Shown: positions 1 through 5,635, counted from the first letter of the stretch. The stretch is DNA of 8,554 nt from Anaerolineae bacterium (GCA_020848855.1 JADLHH010000046.1:1-8554), one strand, 5' to 3'. A program made the numbers and translations. The notes: generated by a model from the sequence alone, not told the origin.

Positions 1-690
1 CCCGCCCGAACCGCCGCCGATCCAGCCGAGGGCGATAGAGAACAGGTCGTCGCCGCGTATCACGAGATAACCGATGGGTACGGCGAAGCACACCGCCACC
101 ACGATTCCGGCGATGATCAGCATGAGGATGCGCCGTCCGACGGGATAGCGCGCCCGCAGCAGGACAACCAGAGCGACGGCTGCGGCGAAGGGAACAGCCG
201 TGAACTTGAACAGCGCCGCCAGCGCCAGCGCCAGCCCCGCAATCACCGCCTGCCGGATCGTGCCGCGCTCTGCCAGCCGCCAGCCTGCCCACAGCGCCAG
301 CATCACCAGCGCGCCCGCCTCGGCGTCGCTCAGGGCGAGCCGCTCGAAGAAGAAGAGATACGGCGACGTGATCCACAGCGCGCCCGCCAGCAGCGCGGGC
401 GTCGCGCCGAACAGCCGCCGCGCCAGCGCGTACCCGGCGGCGAAGCCGATCAGGCTGACGAAGATCGTGGCGATTCGCCCGGCGAAAACCGGCGCGTTCT
501 GTGGGTAGAACAGGGCGATTGCCCAGTGGTTGATGATTTTGCCGTCGCGGATTTCCCAGAATGGGTGGAGATTCCAGACTTCGACGGCGCGGGTGAGGTG
601 CAAGCCTTCGTCGTTATGCAGCGGGAGTGATTCGAGTGCGGGGATTCGACTGAGCCAGAGGATCAGCAGCAGTAAGACGGCTGTTCGCAA
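1..690 (-). CDS. Glycosyltransferase family 39 / ArnT-like membrane protein, N-terminal part (runs off left edge)
   Basis: This is an open minus-strand frame of 230 codons with no stop before the left edge. I choose the TTG at 690-688 as start because AGGAA (701-697) lies 6 nt upstream and an in-frame TAG lies three codons before it (between them only GAA, CCG and CGT). The protein starts with a hydrophobic helix (about residues 4-14). An N-D-E-G sequence follows (residues 26-29), matching the conserved Asp-Glu in the first periplasmic loop of GT-C transferases. Several further membrane helices follow (about 71-90, 96-113, 122-140, 147-178, 187-210), and FFERLALSDA at 114-123 is typical of the family. 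GT39-type enzymes use polyprenyl-phosphate sugars to modify lipids or proteins at the outer face of the membrane. Family members are usually about 450-600 residues, so roughly half is visible. Acceptor and donor are unknown. The family call is fairly secure, the specific function is not. Confidence 0.75.
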   Translation of the reverse strand, partial: MRTAVLLLLILWLSRIPALESLPLHNDEGLHLTRAVEVWNLHPFWEIRDGKIINHWAIALFYPQNAPVFAGRIATIFVSLIGFAAGYALARRLFGATPALLAGALWITSPYLFFFERLALSDAEAGALVMLALWAGWRLAERGTIRQAVIAGLALALAALFKFTAVPFAAAVALVVLLRARYPVGRRILMLIIAGIVVAVCFAVPIGYLVIRGDDLFSIALGWIGGGSGG

Positions 691-711
691 ACGCGGTTCC
701 TGCTATCGGTG

Positions 712-742
712 CTTATAAGTTGCCTGCGTGTGAGTTCTGCAA
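712..742 (-). promoter_or_regulatory. Weak candidate promoter for the glycosyltransferase gene
   Basis: On the minus strand, TTGCAG (742-737) and TATAAG (717-712) are separated by 19 bp, which is longer than ideal. The site lies immediately after the T-tract of the infA terminator and would start transcription about 15 nt before the TTG codon. It is supported only by hexamer similarity and position. Confidence 0.3.
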
Positions 743-744
743 AC

Positions 745-783
745 AAAAAAGCCCGCTGCGAAACCGGCGAGCTTATCCGGGCT
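745..783 (-). terminator. Intrinsic terminator after infA
   Basis: Read on the minus strand, AGCCCG (783-778) pairs with CGGGCT (755-750) and is followed directly by six T (750-745, overlapping the last stem base). The loop region can form further inner pairs. It lies 14 nt past the infA stop and separates infA from the glycosyltransferase gene, so it probably ends the rpsA-rpsU-infA transcript. Confidence 0.75.
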
Positions 784-796
784 GTGGGGTGATTCG

Positions 797-1051
797 CTAG
801 GTGTTTTCGTCCTCGACCGACCGCTGCCCTTCGCGGTAGCGATAGGTGATGCGCCCGCGCGTGGGATCGTACATGCTCATTTCCACGCGGACACGGTCTC
901 CCAGCAGGATGCGGATGTAGTACTTGCGCATCTTGCCGGAAAGATAGGCGAGGATGCGGTGCCCGTTTTCAAGCTCCACCAGAAACTGTGTATTGGGCAG
1001 GGCTTCGACCACCGTTCCTTCTACTTCGATCTTATCTTCTTTCTTCGCCAT
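797..1051 (-). CDS. infA: Translation initiation factor IF-1
   Basis: The 84-residue product is a single OB-fold (S1-like) protein. IF-1 binds the 30S A site and helps IF-2 and IF-3 select the initiator tRNA. The family signature is clear: it begins [14 protein letters not shown], has [13 protein letters not shown] at residues 37-49, and has [11 protein letters not shown] at 60-70. Usual length is about 72 residues. The extra length is a short polar tail after TYRYR ([11 protein letters not shown]). A Met replaces the usual Pro before YD (MSMYD). The ATG start is preceded by only a weak AAAGG ribosome site. The gene is third in the row rpsA-rpsU-infA, 90 nt after rpsU, and no good promoter of its own is seen. 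In many bacteria infA sits in the large ribosomal-protein cluster, so this placement is notable. Identification is secure. Confidence 0.95.
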   Translation of the reverse strand: MAKKEDKIEVEGTVVEALPNTQFLVELENGHRILAYLSGKMRKYYIRILLGDRVRVEMSMYDPTRGRITYRYREGQRSVEDENT

Positions 1052-1082
1052 TATGTGCCTTTTGCTCGCCTAAAGATGAATG

Positions 1083-1109
1083 CCGCTGCCTTGTCGGGCA
1101 GCGGTTTTC
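1083..1109. other. Perfect 8-bp hairpin between rpsU and infA
   Basis: CCGCTGCC (1083-1090) and GGCAGCGG (1097-1104) form a perfect stem with a 6-nt loop. On the plus strand it is followed by TTTT, but nothing is transcribed that way here. On the minus strand, the direction of rpsU-infA transcription, no T-tract follows. It is therefore more likely a processing or stability element, or a partial attenuator, than a terminator. Confidence 0.45.
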
Positions 1110-1141
1110 CAATGCGCTCCAGTTTGAGCACCCGACGTTGC

Positions 1142-1342
1142 TTAGCGGGTAAGTGCCTTGCGCTGGCGGCGGCGCGAGCGTCGAATAGCCTTCTTCTTTT
1201 CAATGCGCCGCAGCTCACTCTTGGAGATATGCCAGCGTTTACGCCGAACGGTGCTGAGCACACCACTGTTGGTGACCCGTTTGCGGAAGCGACGCAGGAG
1301 CGATTCCTGCGACTCGTTGGGTTTTAAGCTTACATGTGCCAT
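1142..1342 (-). CDS. rpsU: Small ribosomal subunit protein bS21
   Basis: The 66-residue, extremely basic product has the S21 layout. The N-terminal strand is followed by NESQESLLRRFRKRV (residues 9-23), a GVLSTVRRKRWHISKSE stretch (27-43), and an Arg/Lys-rich tail (RRIEKKKAIRRSRRRQRK). bS21 binds the 30S platform near the anti-Shine-Dalgarno end of 16S rRNA and supports initiation. The ATG start is convincing: GGAGGTGA (1360-1353) lies 10 nt upstream. It lies 144 nt after rpsA, with a heptamer inverted repeat in the gap, and 90 nt before infA. Length is normal for S21. I see no clear promoter immediately upstream, so co-transcription with rpsA is inferred. Confidence 0.93.
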   Translation of the reverse strand: MAHVSLKPNESQESLLRRFRKRVTNSGVLSTVRRKRWHISKSELRRIEKKKAIRRSRRRQRKALTR

Positions 1343-1352
1343 ATTTCGCCGT

Positions 1353-1360
1353 TCACCTCC
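1353..1360 (-). promoter_or_regulatory. Strong Shine-Dalgarno site of rpsU
   Basis: GGAGGTGA on the minus strand lies 10 nt before the ATG. It is the strongest ribosome site of the rpsA-rpsU-infA row and fixes the rpsU start. rpsA has only a G-run and infA only AAAGG. Confidence 0.75.
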
Positions 1361-1376
1361 CTCCGTTTAGTGCGGA

Positions 1377-1462
1377 GTGCTGAGTACTGAGTGCTGAGTA
1401 AAAACCACTTCGAGGCTTATCGATAATCTACCCGGAAGACGTCTTTACTCAGTACTCAGCAC
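1377..1462. repeat. Heptamer-based inverted repeat (STRR/MITE-like) between rpsA and rpsU
   Basis: Three tandem heptamers GTGCTGA, GTACTGA, GTGCTGA (1377-1397) form the left arm. The right arm carries the complement, with TTTACTCAGTACTCAGCAC at 1444-1462. Sixteen bases, GTGCTGAGTACTGAGT (1377-1392), are perfectly repeated in inverted orientation at 1462-1447. A ten-base palindrome TTATCGATAA (1417-1426) lies almost at the centre. A further partial copy, GCTCAGCAC (1468-1476), lies just outside, next to the rpsA stop. Short heptamer repeats of this kind occur as dispersed families in several phyla. In RNA it could form a long hairpin between rpsA and rpsU. Confidence 0.7.
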
Positions 1463-1486
1463 CCGTCGCTCAGCACTGATTTGATA

Positions 1487-2758
1487 TTACTCAGCTTGCG
1501 TTTCTAATTGTACAGAATCTGTCGGCTCAAAGCTACTGTCATCTGTCGCTTCTTCGTCGACTTCGGTTTCGGTGCTTTCATCGGTGCTTTCAGCAACTGC
1601 CGGCTTCGCCTGCGCGATCGTTTCCAGCCAGCGCTGCTTTTCGTCGTCGGTCACTTCTTTCAGGCTCAAGCCCAGGCGCTGCTTGTCGGACTCGATGCTG
1701 ATCACGCGCATGAGCAGGCGCTGCCCTTCATGCACGACCAGCGACGGGTCTTCCGGCTGCGGGTCGCTGATCTGGCTGGTATGCAGCAGCGCTTCGATGC
1801 CGGGGTCGAGGCTGACGAACGCGCCGAACTGCGCCACGCGCGAGACCACGCCTTCGACCAACTGCCCAATATGATACAGTTCGTCGACGACCGCCCACGG
1901 GTTTTCCTGCAGGCGCTTGAGGCTCAGCCCGATGCGCTTGCCTTCGGCGTCCAGCCGCAGGATATACACTTCGACCTCGTCGCCCACCTTCAACACTTCG
2001 CGCGGGTGGTTGACGCGGTGCCACGCCAGTTCCGAAATGTGGATCAGACCGTCAGCGCCGCCGAGGTCGACGAACGCGCCGAAGTCACGCAGCCCGCTGA
2101 CGACGCCCTTGCGGACTTCGCCTTCGCGCAGTTGGTCGAGCAGGACTTCCTTGCGGGCGTCGCGGCTGTCGCGCTGGGCGTCGCGCTGGCTGAAGACCAG
2201 CCGGCGGCGCTTGCGGTTGACCTCGATCACCTTCAGCGAAATCGGCTGACCGACCAGCCGCTGCATCCGCATCTTGCGCTCATCCTCGTTGAGACCACGC
2301 GGCAGGTCGAGGACGTGACTGGCGGGTACGAACCCGCGCAGGTTGCCGAACTGGACGATCAAGCCGCCGCGATTGGCGTCGCTGACCGTGCCATCCCATA
2401 CACCGTCGGTATCCAGCAGCTCTTCGGCGCGCTTCCAGTCTTCGGTCTGCTGCGCCTGCGAGACAGACAGGATCAGGTTGCCCTCGTCGTCTTCCATGCG
2501 CAGGATCATGACGTCGATGTCGTCGCCGACGACATACGCATCGATATCGGTATTCATGCGTTCGAGGTCTTTGCGCTGCACGATACCGTCGCGCTTCATG
2601 CCCTCGATACCGACGATCAACCCCTGCTCATCAATGGCGACAATGCTTCCGGTGACAATGTCGCCCCGCTCCGGGACTTCTTCGGCGAAGGACGCCTCCA
2701 ACAGCGCGGCGAAATCCAGGTCGTTGTCTTCTGTCATCAACGAGTGTTCTAGTTGCAT
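1487..2758 (-). CDS. rpsA: Small ribosomal subunit protein bS1 (four S1 domains)
   Basis: The 423-residue product contains four S1 RNA-binding OB-folds, at about residues 31-101, 118-191, 211-282 and 297-368. Repeats 3 and 4 carry the classic pattern: FGAFVDLGGADGLIHISEL at 226-244, with KVGDEVEVYILRLD following at 257-270, and FGAFVSLDPGIEALLHTSQI at 311-330. S1 holds mRNA on the 30S subunit. Four repeats are usual outside Proteobacteria, whose S1 has six. A short acidic N-terminus and a strongly acidic, disordered C-terminal tail (about 386-423, rich in E, D, S, T) flank the domains. The ATG at 2758 is preceded by a G-run (GGGGGGA, 2769-2763) only 4 nt away; Met8 (2737) is an alternative start with no visible ribosome site. 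First gene of the rpsA-rpsU-infA row, behind a consensus promoter and a leader with an internal terminator. Identification is secure. Confidence 0.93.
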   Translation of the reverse strand: MQLEHSLMTEDNDLDFAALLEASFAEEVPERGDIVTGSIVAIDEQGLIVGIEGMKRDGIVQRKDLERMNTDIDAYVVGDDIDVMILRMEDDEGNLILSVSQAQQTEDWKRAEELLDTDGVWDGTVSDANRGGLIVQFGNLRGFVPASHVLDLPRGLNEDERKMRMQRLVGQPISLKVIEVNRKRRRLVFSQRDAQRDSRDARKEVLLDQLREGEVRKGVVSGLRDFGAFVDLGGADGLIHISELAWHRVNHPREVLKVGDEVEVYILRLDAEGKRIGLSLKRLQENPWAVVDELYHIGQLVEGVVSRVAQFGAFVSLDPGIEALLHTSQISDPQPEDPSLVVHEGQRLLMRVISIESDKQRLGLSLKEVTDDEKQRWLETIAQAKPAVAESTDESTETEVDEEATDDSSFEPTDSVQLETQAE

Positions 2759-2812
2759 CGGGTCCCCCCATAGGGATTGTATGGTGTTTTTTTGGACTTT
2801 ATAGGAACGGGC

Positions 2813-2860
2813 AAAAGAAAACTCGGATCACTCAACCCTGCAGGGTTAAGCTACCGAGTT
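2813..2860 (-). terminator. Strong intrinsic terminator inside the rpsA leader (possible attenuator)
   Basis: On the minus strand the outer stem AACTCGG (2860-2854) pairs with CCGAGTT (2826-2820). Inside it an 8-bp stem forms with a TGCA loop (CTTAACCC with GGGTTGAG). TTTCTTTT follows (2820-2813). The core AACCCTGCAGGGTT is a perfect palindrome (2834-2847). It lies between the consensus promoter and the rpsA start, so it must either be read through or regulated, or it ends a separate short RNA. Confidence 0.8.
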
Positions 2861-2872
2861 CTGCTGTGGCGG

Positions 2873-2917
2873 CTATTTGAATAAAGCACAACGAGCAAAA
2901 ATGCGCCGGTCAGCCAT
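2873..2917 (-). CDS. Possible 14-residue leader peptide in the rpsA leader
   Basis: ATG at 2917 opens MADRRIFARCALFK followed by TAG. The stop lies 12 nt before the leader terminator. The start codon region overlaps the proposed antiterminator GGCTGACCGG, so translation could in principle steer the fold. No ribosome site lies at proper distance: the nearest purine run, AGGAAAGGGG, ends about 19 nt upstream. An ORF this short can occur by chance. Confidence 0.2.
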   Translation of the reverse strand: MADRRIFARCALFK

Positions 2918-2959
2918 TCTGCGCTGCCAACGCTTCCCCTTTCCTTAAAATCGTTGGGG

Positions 2960-2988
2960 ATTATATGAGGTTGTGAAATGTTTGTCAA
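2960..2988 (-). promoter_or_regulatory. Perfect sigma-70-type consensus promoter for rpsA leader
   Basis: On the minus strand TTGACA (2988-2983) and TATAAT (2965-2960) are separated by exactly 17 bp, so all twelve hexamer bases and the spacing are ideal. The transcription start would fall near 2953. Nothing else between here and 2758 looks as good, so this is the likely promoter of the rpsA-rpsU-infA transcript and its leader. Confidence 0.85.
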
Positions 2989-3023
2989 TGTGGAGTTGGG
3001 AAAACGTTACGGTTTGACCAGGC

Positions 3024-3048
3024 AAAAACCCCGCGGCGCGGGGTTTTT
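3024..3048. terminator. Bidirectional intrinsic terminator after the Flp pilin gene
   Basis: An 11-bp perfect inverted repeat, AAAAACCCCGC and GCGGGGTTTTT, encloses a 3-nt loop. It gives a GC stem with five T on both strands. On the minus strand it lies 28 nt after the pilin stop, so it ends the pilin transcript and insulates the rpsA promoter that follows. Confidence 0.85.
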
Positions 3049-3076
3049 GAAGATCACGAAGCCCAAATGACAATAA

Positions 3077-3223
3077 TTAGAGGGTGTTTACGATGTTGGA
3101 GAAGATGTTGCCGATTGCGGGTCCGAGCAGCGCCAGGATGACGATGACGACCACAGCGACCAGAACCAGGATGAGGGCGTATTCGACGAGACCCTGACCT
3201 TCTTCACGCGGCTGATACAGCAT
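3077..3223 (-). CDS. Flp/Fap-type pilin, 48 residues
   Basis: The short ORF begins MLYQPREEGQGLVEYALIL and continues with a long hydrophobic helix (about residues 16-36). It ends with a small polar segment NIFSNIVNTL. The G-Q-G-L-V-E-Y sequence (residues 9-15) matches the prepilin-peptidase site and conserved Glu-Tyr pair of Flp pilins, which build Tad-type type IVb pili. A type IV prepilin peptidase would be expected to cut after Gly9 or Gly11 (inference). AGGAGG (3238-3233) lies 9 nt before the ATG, an excellent ribosome site, which fits a protein made in large amounts. It has its own candidate promoter and a strong terminator, so it is monocistronic. No Tad assembly genes (secretion ATPase, TadB/C, CpaB/C) or prepilin peptidase are in the window. 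The family call is firm. Confidence 0.85.
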   Translation of the reverse strand: MLYQPREEGQGLVEYALILVLVAVVVIVILALLGPAIGNIFSNIVNTL

Positions 3224-3258
3224 GGCGTTTTTCCTCCTTTCCGCGAAGATTTAGATTC

Positions 3259-3288
3259 ATGCTAGCATGGGGTTCGAATTTAAGTCAA
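3259..3288 (-). promoter_or_regulatory. Candidate promoter of the Flp pilin gene
   Basis: On the minus strand TTGACT (3288-3283, 5 of 6) and TAGCAT (3264-3259, 4 of 6) are separated by 18 bp. Transcription would start near 3252, giving a leader of about 30 nt that includes AGGAGG. It is moderately supported. Confidence 0.45.
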
Positions 3289-3344
3289 TACGATGTTCGG
3301 CAATCTATACGCAAATTATATGATTTAGATCATGTAATGACCTT

Positions 3345-3373
3345 TTGACAATCCCTTAGCGTAGTCTTAAAAT
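3345..3373 (+). promoter_or_regulatory. Near-consensus sigma-70-type promoter of the EF-G-like gene
   Basis: TTGACA (3345-3350) and TAAAAT (3368-3373, 5 of 6) are separated by 17 bp. Transcription would start near 3380. The 60-nt leader contains a hairpin, TGCCCG (3388-3393) with CGGGCA (3402-3407), and the ribosome site AGGAG (3426-3430), 9 nt before the ATG. Confidence 0.75.
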
Positions 3374-3439
3374 CCCCCGAACTCGGATGCCCGTGGCATT
3401 GCGGGCACACATGAAATTTGTTACTAGGAGTCGCTCGTT

Positions 3440-5518
3440 ATGAGAGAGTATACGACGGATAAATTGAGAAATGTTGCCTTTGTCGGGCATCAAAGCTCCG
3501 GCAAGACCTCGCTGGTCGAGGCGCTCTTATTCAATACCGGGGCGATTAACCGACTGGGGCGGATTGAAGAGAAAAATACCGTCTCCGACTGGGAGGATGA
3601 CGCCAAGGAGCGCGGCTTGTCGCTGTCCTCCTCGTTGATCCCGGTCGAATTCAACGACCACAAAATCAATGTGCTGGATGCGCCCGGTTATACCGACTTT
3701 CAGGGCGAAGTCAAGAATGCGATCCGCGTTGCCGACTCGGTGCTGGTCGTGGTGGACGCGGTATCAGGTGTCGAGGTTGGCACCGAACTGGCATGGCAGT
3801 ATGCCCAGCAGTATCAGCAGCCGATCATCGTCACCATCAACAAGATGGATCGTGAGAATGCCAATTTCGAAGGCACGCTCGCCAGCCTGCGCGAGAGCTT
3901 CCCGGAATATAAGTTTATCCCCGTGATGATCCCGATTGGCTCGCAAGCCGATTTCAAGGGCGTCGTCAACCTGTTGACGATGAAAGCCTACTACGACGCC
4001 GGCGCGGAACGTTCCGACATGCCCGCCGACATGCAGGATGCGGCGGACGCAGCGCGCGTCGTGCTGGTCGAAGCGGCAGCCGAAGCCGACGATAACCTGA
4101 TCGAAAAATACTTCGCCGAAGGCGACCTGACGAGTGAAGAAATCCGCGACGGGATGCGCAAAGCCGCCCGCGACGCTTACCTGAAAACTGTCCCGGTGTT
4201 CGTCACGTCGGGCACGAAGAATGTCGGCACTGTGCCGCTGATGGAAGCGCTGATCGCCTATATCAGCCCGCCGTCGGTGCGCCGCGTGCAGTACGAGAAG
4301 CCGGACGGCGAGCATGACTTCCTGATGCCGCCGCAGTCCGACGAAGGTCCGCTGGCGGTCTACGTCTTTAAGACCAGCAACGACCGCTTCGTCGGCACGC
4401 TCAACTATTTCCGCATCTTCTCCGGCAGCCTCACCAACGAAACGCGCGCCTGGAACGCCACCCAAAGCGTCGAGGAGCGTTTCAACTCGCTGATGATCAT
4501 GCGCGGCAAGGAACAGATTCCGGCAACTAAACTGCACGCCGGGGATATCGGCGTCGTCGCCAAGCTGTCGCACACCAAGACGGGCGATACCTTCAGCAGC
4601 AAGGACAACCCGATCCAGATCACCAAGCCGAACTTCCCCGCGCCCTTGTACATGGTCGCGCTGATGCCGCGCACGCAGGCGGACAGCGCCAAGATGGGGA
4701 CGATCCTCACCAGCCTGTGCGAAGCCGACCCGACGCTGCGCTGGCGTCAGGACCCGGAGATCAAGCAGACCGTGCTGGAAGGCATGGGCGAAATTCACAT
4801 CAACGTCACGCTGGGGCGCGCCGAAAAGCTGGGCGTTGGCATCAATATCGAGACGCCAAAAGTCCCGTACCGCGAGACGGTCACGACCACTGGCTCGGCA
4901 ACCTACCGTCACAAGAAGCAGACCGGCGGGGCGGGGCAGTTCGCCGAAGTGTCGCTGCGCGTCGAGCCGAACCCCGGCAATGGCTTCGAGTTCGCGTCGC
5001 AGGTCGTCGGCGGTGCGATTTCCAGTTCCTTCTTCCCGTCGATTGAAAAGGGCATCCACTCGGTGCTGGAATACGGCGTGGTCGCCGGCTTCCCGATTGT
5101 GGACGTGAAAGCCATCGTTTTCGACGGCAAGGAACATCCGGTCGACTCGAAGGACATCGCCTTCCAGACGGCGGGGCGCGAAGCTTTCCGCGAAGCCTTC
5201 GTGGCGGCGAATCCCGTGCTGTTCGAGCCGATCATGGACGTGAAGATCACCGTGCCGGACACGATGATGGGCGACATCATGGGCGACCTCAACACCCGGC
5301 GCGCGCGTGTGCAGGGTATGGACAACGACGGTCCGCGCAGCATCGTCACCGCGACCGTGCCGCTGGCGGAGATGATGCGCGACGGGAACGAGCTGCGCTC
5401 GATGACCGGCGGGCGCGGCATTTACACGATGGAATTCGCCCGCTACGATCAGGTGCCGACACACATCGCCCAGACGATCATCGCCCAGCACAAGGCGGAA
5501 CTGGAAGCCGCGCACTAA
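3440..5518 (+). CDS. fusA: EF-G-like translational GTPase (divergent EF-G-2 type)
   Basis: The 692-residue product has the full EF-G domain order: GTPase domain (1 to about 283), beta-barrel II (about 300-395), III (397-470), IV (473-595) and V (597-680). EF-G drives translocation and, with RRF, ribosome recycling. The P-loop is GHQSSGKT (16-23) rather than the usual GHIDAGKT. Switch I has ERGLS (57-61) where canonical EF-G has ERGIT. Switch II is DAPGY (80-84), so Tyr84 replaces the catalytic His of DTPGH. NKMD (134-137) and a G5-like TSGTK (256-260) are present. Domain IV is well kept, with HKKQTGGAGQF (491-501) and the tip KEHPVDSKD (564-572). These features recall the second EF-G of Thermus and relatives, so this is probably a paralogue beside a canonical fusA elsewhere. 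Transcribed alone from a good promoter and ended by a terminator. Family certain, exact role uncertain. Confidence 0.9.
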   Translation: MREYTTDKLRNVAFVGHQSSGKTSLVEALLFNTGAINRLGRIEEKNTVSDWEDDAKERGLSLSSSLIPVEFNDHKINVLDAPGYTDFQGEVKNAIRVADSVLVVVDAVSGVEVGTELAWQYAQQYQQPIIVTINKMDRENANFEGTLASLRESFPEYKFIPVMIPIGSQADFKGVVNLLTMKAYYDAGAERSDMPADMQDAADAARVVLVEAAAEADDNLIEKYFAEGDLTSEEIRDGMRKAARDAYLKTVPVFVTSGTKNVGTVPLMEALIAYISPPSVRRVQYEKPDGEHDFLMPPQSDEGPLAVYVFKTSNDRFVGTLNYFRIFSGSLTNETRAWNATQSVEERFNSLMIMRGKEQIPATKLHAGDIGVVAKLSHTKTGDTFSSKDNPIQITKPNFPAPLYMVALMPRTQADSAKMGTILTSLCEADPTLRWRQDPEIKQTVLEGMGEIHINVTLGRAEKLGVGINIETPKVPYRETVTTTGSATYRHKKQTGGAGQFAEVSLRVEPNPGNGFEFASQVVGGAISSSFFPSIEKGIHSVLEYGVVAGFPIVDVKAIVFDGKEHPVDSKDIAFQTAGREAFREAFVAANPVLFEPIMDVKITVPDTMMGDIMGDLNTRRARVQGMDNDGPRSIVTATVPLAEMMRDGNELRSMTGGRGIYTMEFARYDQVPTHIAQTIIAQHKAELEAAH

Positions 5519-5557
5519 CCAGCGCGCATTAACCGGCGCGTATTATCCAGCGTGCAT
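5516..5557 (+). repeat. Three tandem 14-nt repeats covering the EF-G-like stop codon
   Basis: TAACCAGCGCGCAT (5516-5529), TAACCGGCGCGTAT (5530-5543) and TATCCAGCGTGCAT (5544-5557) are adjacent copies with two to three substitutions each. The first begins at the stop codon. The last coding bases (CCGCGCAC) resemble the unit too. It looks like local tandem duplication at the gene end, outside selection. Confidence 0.7.
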
Positions 5558-5572
5558 TGATCATCACACGAG

Positions 5573-5597
5573 GGGCGACACCGATGTCGCCCTTTTT
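5573..5597 (+). terminator. Intrinsic terminator of the EF-G-like gene
   Basis: GGGCGACA (5573-5580) and TGTCGCCC (5585-5592) form a perfect 8-bp stem with loop CCGA, followed by TTTTT. It separates this transcription unit from the globin gene. Confidence 0.88.
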
Positions 5598-5635
5598 GTT
5601 TCCACGCCTCAATGATTTGCCCGGCGCATTTCATG

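Larger units (their letters stand above)
2813..2953 (-). ncRNA. Candidate attenuation leader RNA or short independent RNA upstream of rpsA
   Basis: The expected transcript starts near 2953, just after a perfect promoter, and reaches the terminator about 140 nt later. GCGC...GCGC and CCAACG...CGTTGG pairings can be drawn in its 5' half. The sequence GGCTGACCGG (2915-2906) can pair, with one bulged G and G-U ends, to CTCGGTAGCT (2858-2849), the 5' arm of the terminator. This would make a mutually exclusive antiterminator. I recognise no known family: tRNA, SRP RNA, T-box and common riboswitch signatures were not seen. Its existence as RNA is inferred from promoter plus terminator only. Confidence 0.5.

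Noticed and set aside
1051..1266. 71-codon minus-strand ORF ending at infA
   Set aside because: It lies in another frame over rpsU, whose S21 signature and strong ribosome site are convincing.
1377..1476. CRISPR array or direct-repeat array
   Set aside because: The heptamers are contiguous and inverted across the centre; there are no spacers of regular length and no cas genes.
1508..2752. 414-codon plus-strand open frame opposite rpsA
   Set aside because: It mirrors the rpsA codons on the other strand. The product has low-complexity, Asp/Gln/Ala/Val-rich composition with no recognisable domain and no ribosome site; GC-rich codon usage explains it.
2813..2860. T-box riboswitch terminator
   Set aside because: The conserved T-box antiterminator sequence and a specifier stem are not visible, and the downstream genes are not aminoacyl-tRNA synthetase or amino-acid genes.
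2870..2933. tRNA-like segment in the rpsA leader (TTCAAAT resembling a T-loop, ends partly complementary)
   Set aside because: The expected T-stem (CTTTA with AGCCG) does not pair, acceptor pairing has two mismatches, and no anticodon arm can be drawn.
3764..5515. 583-codon minus-strand open frame opposite the EF-G-like gene
   Set aside because: Composition is rich in His, Arg, Asp and Val as expected for an antisense shadow, and the plus strand encodes an unmistakable EF-G family protein.
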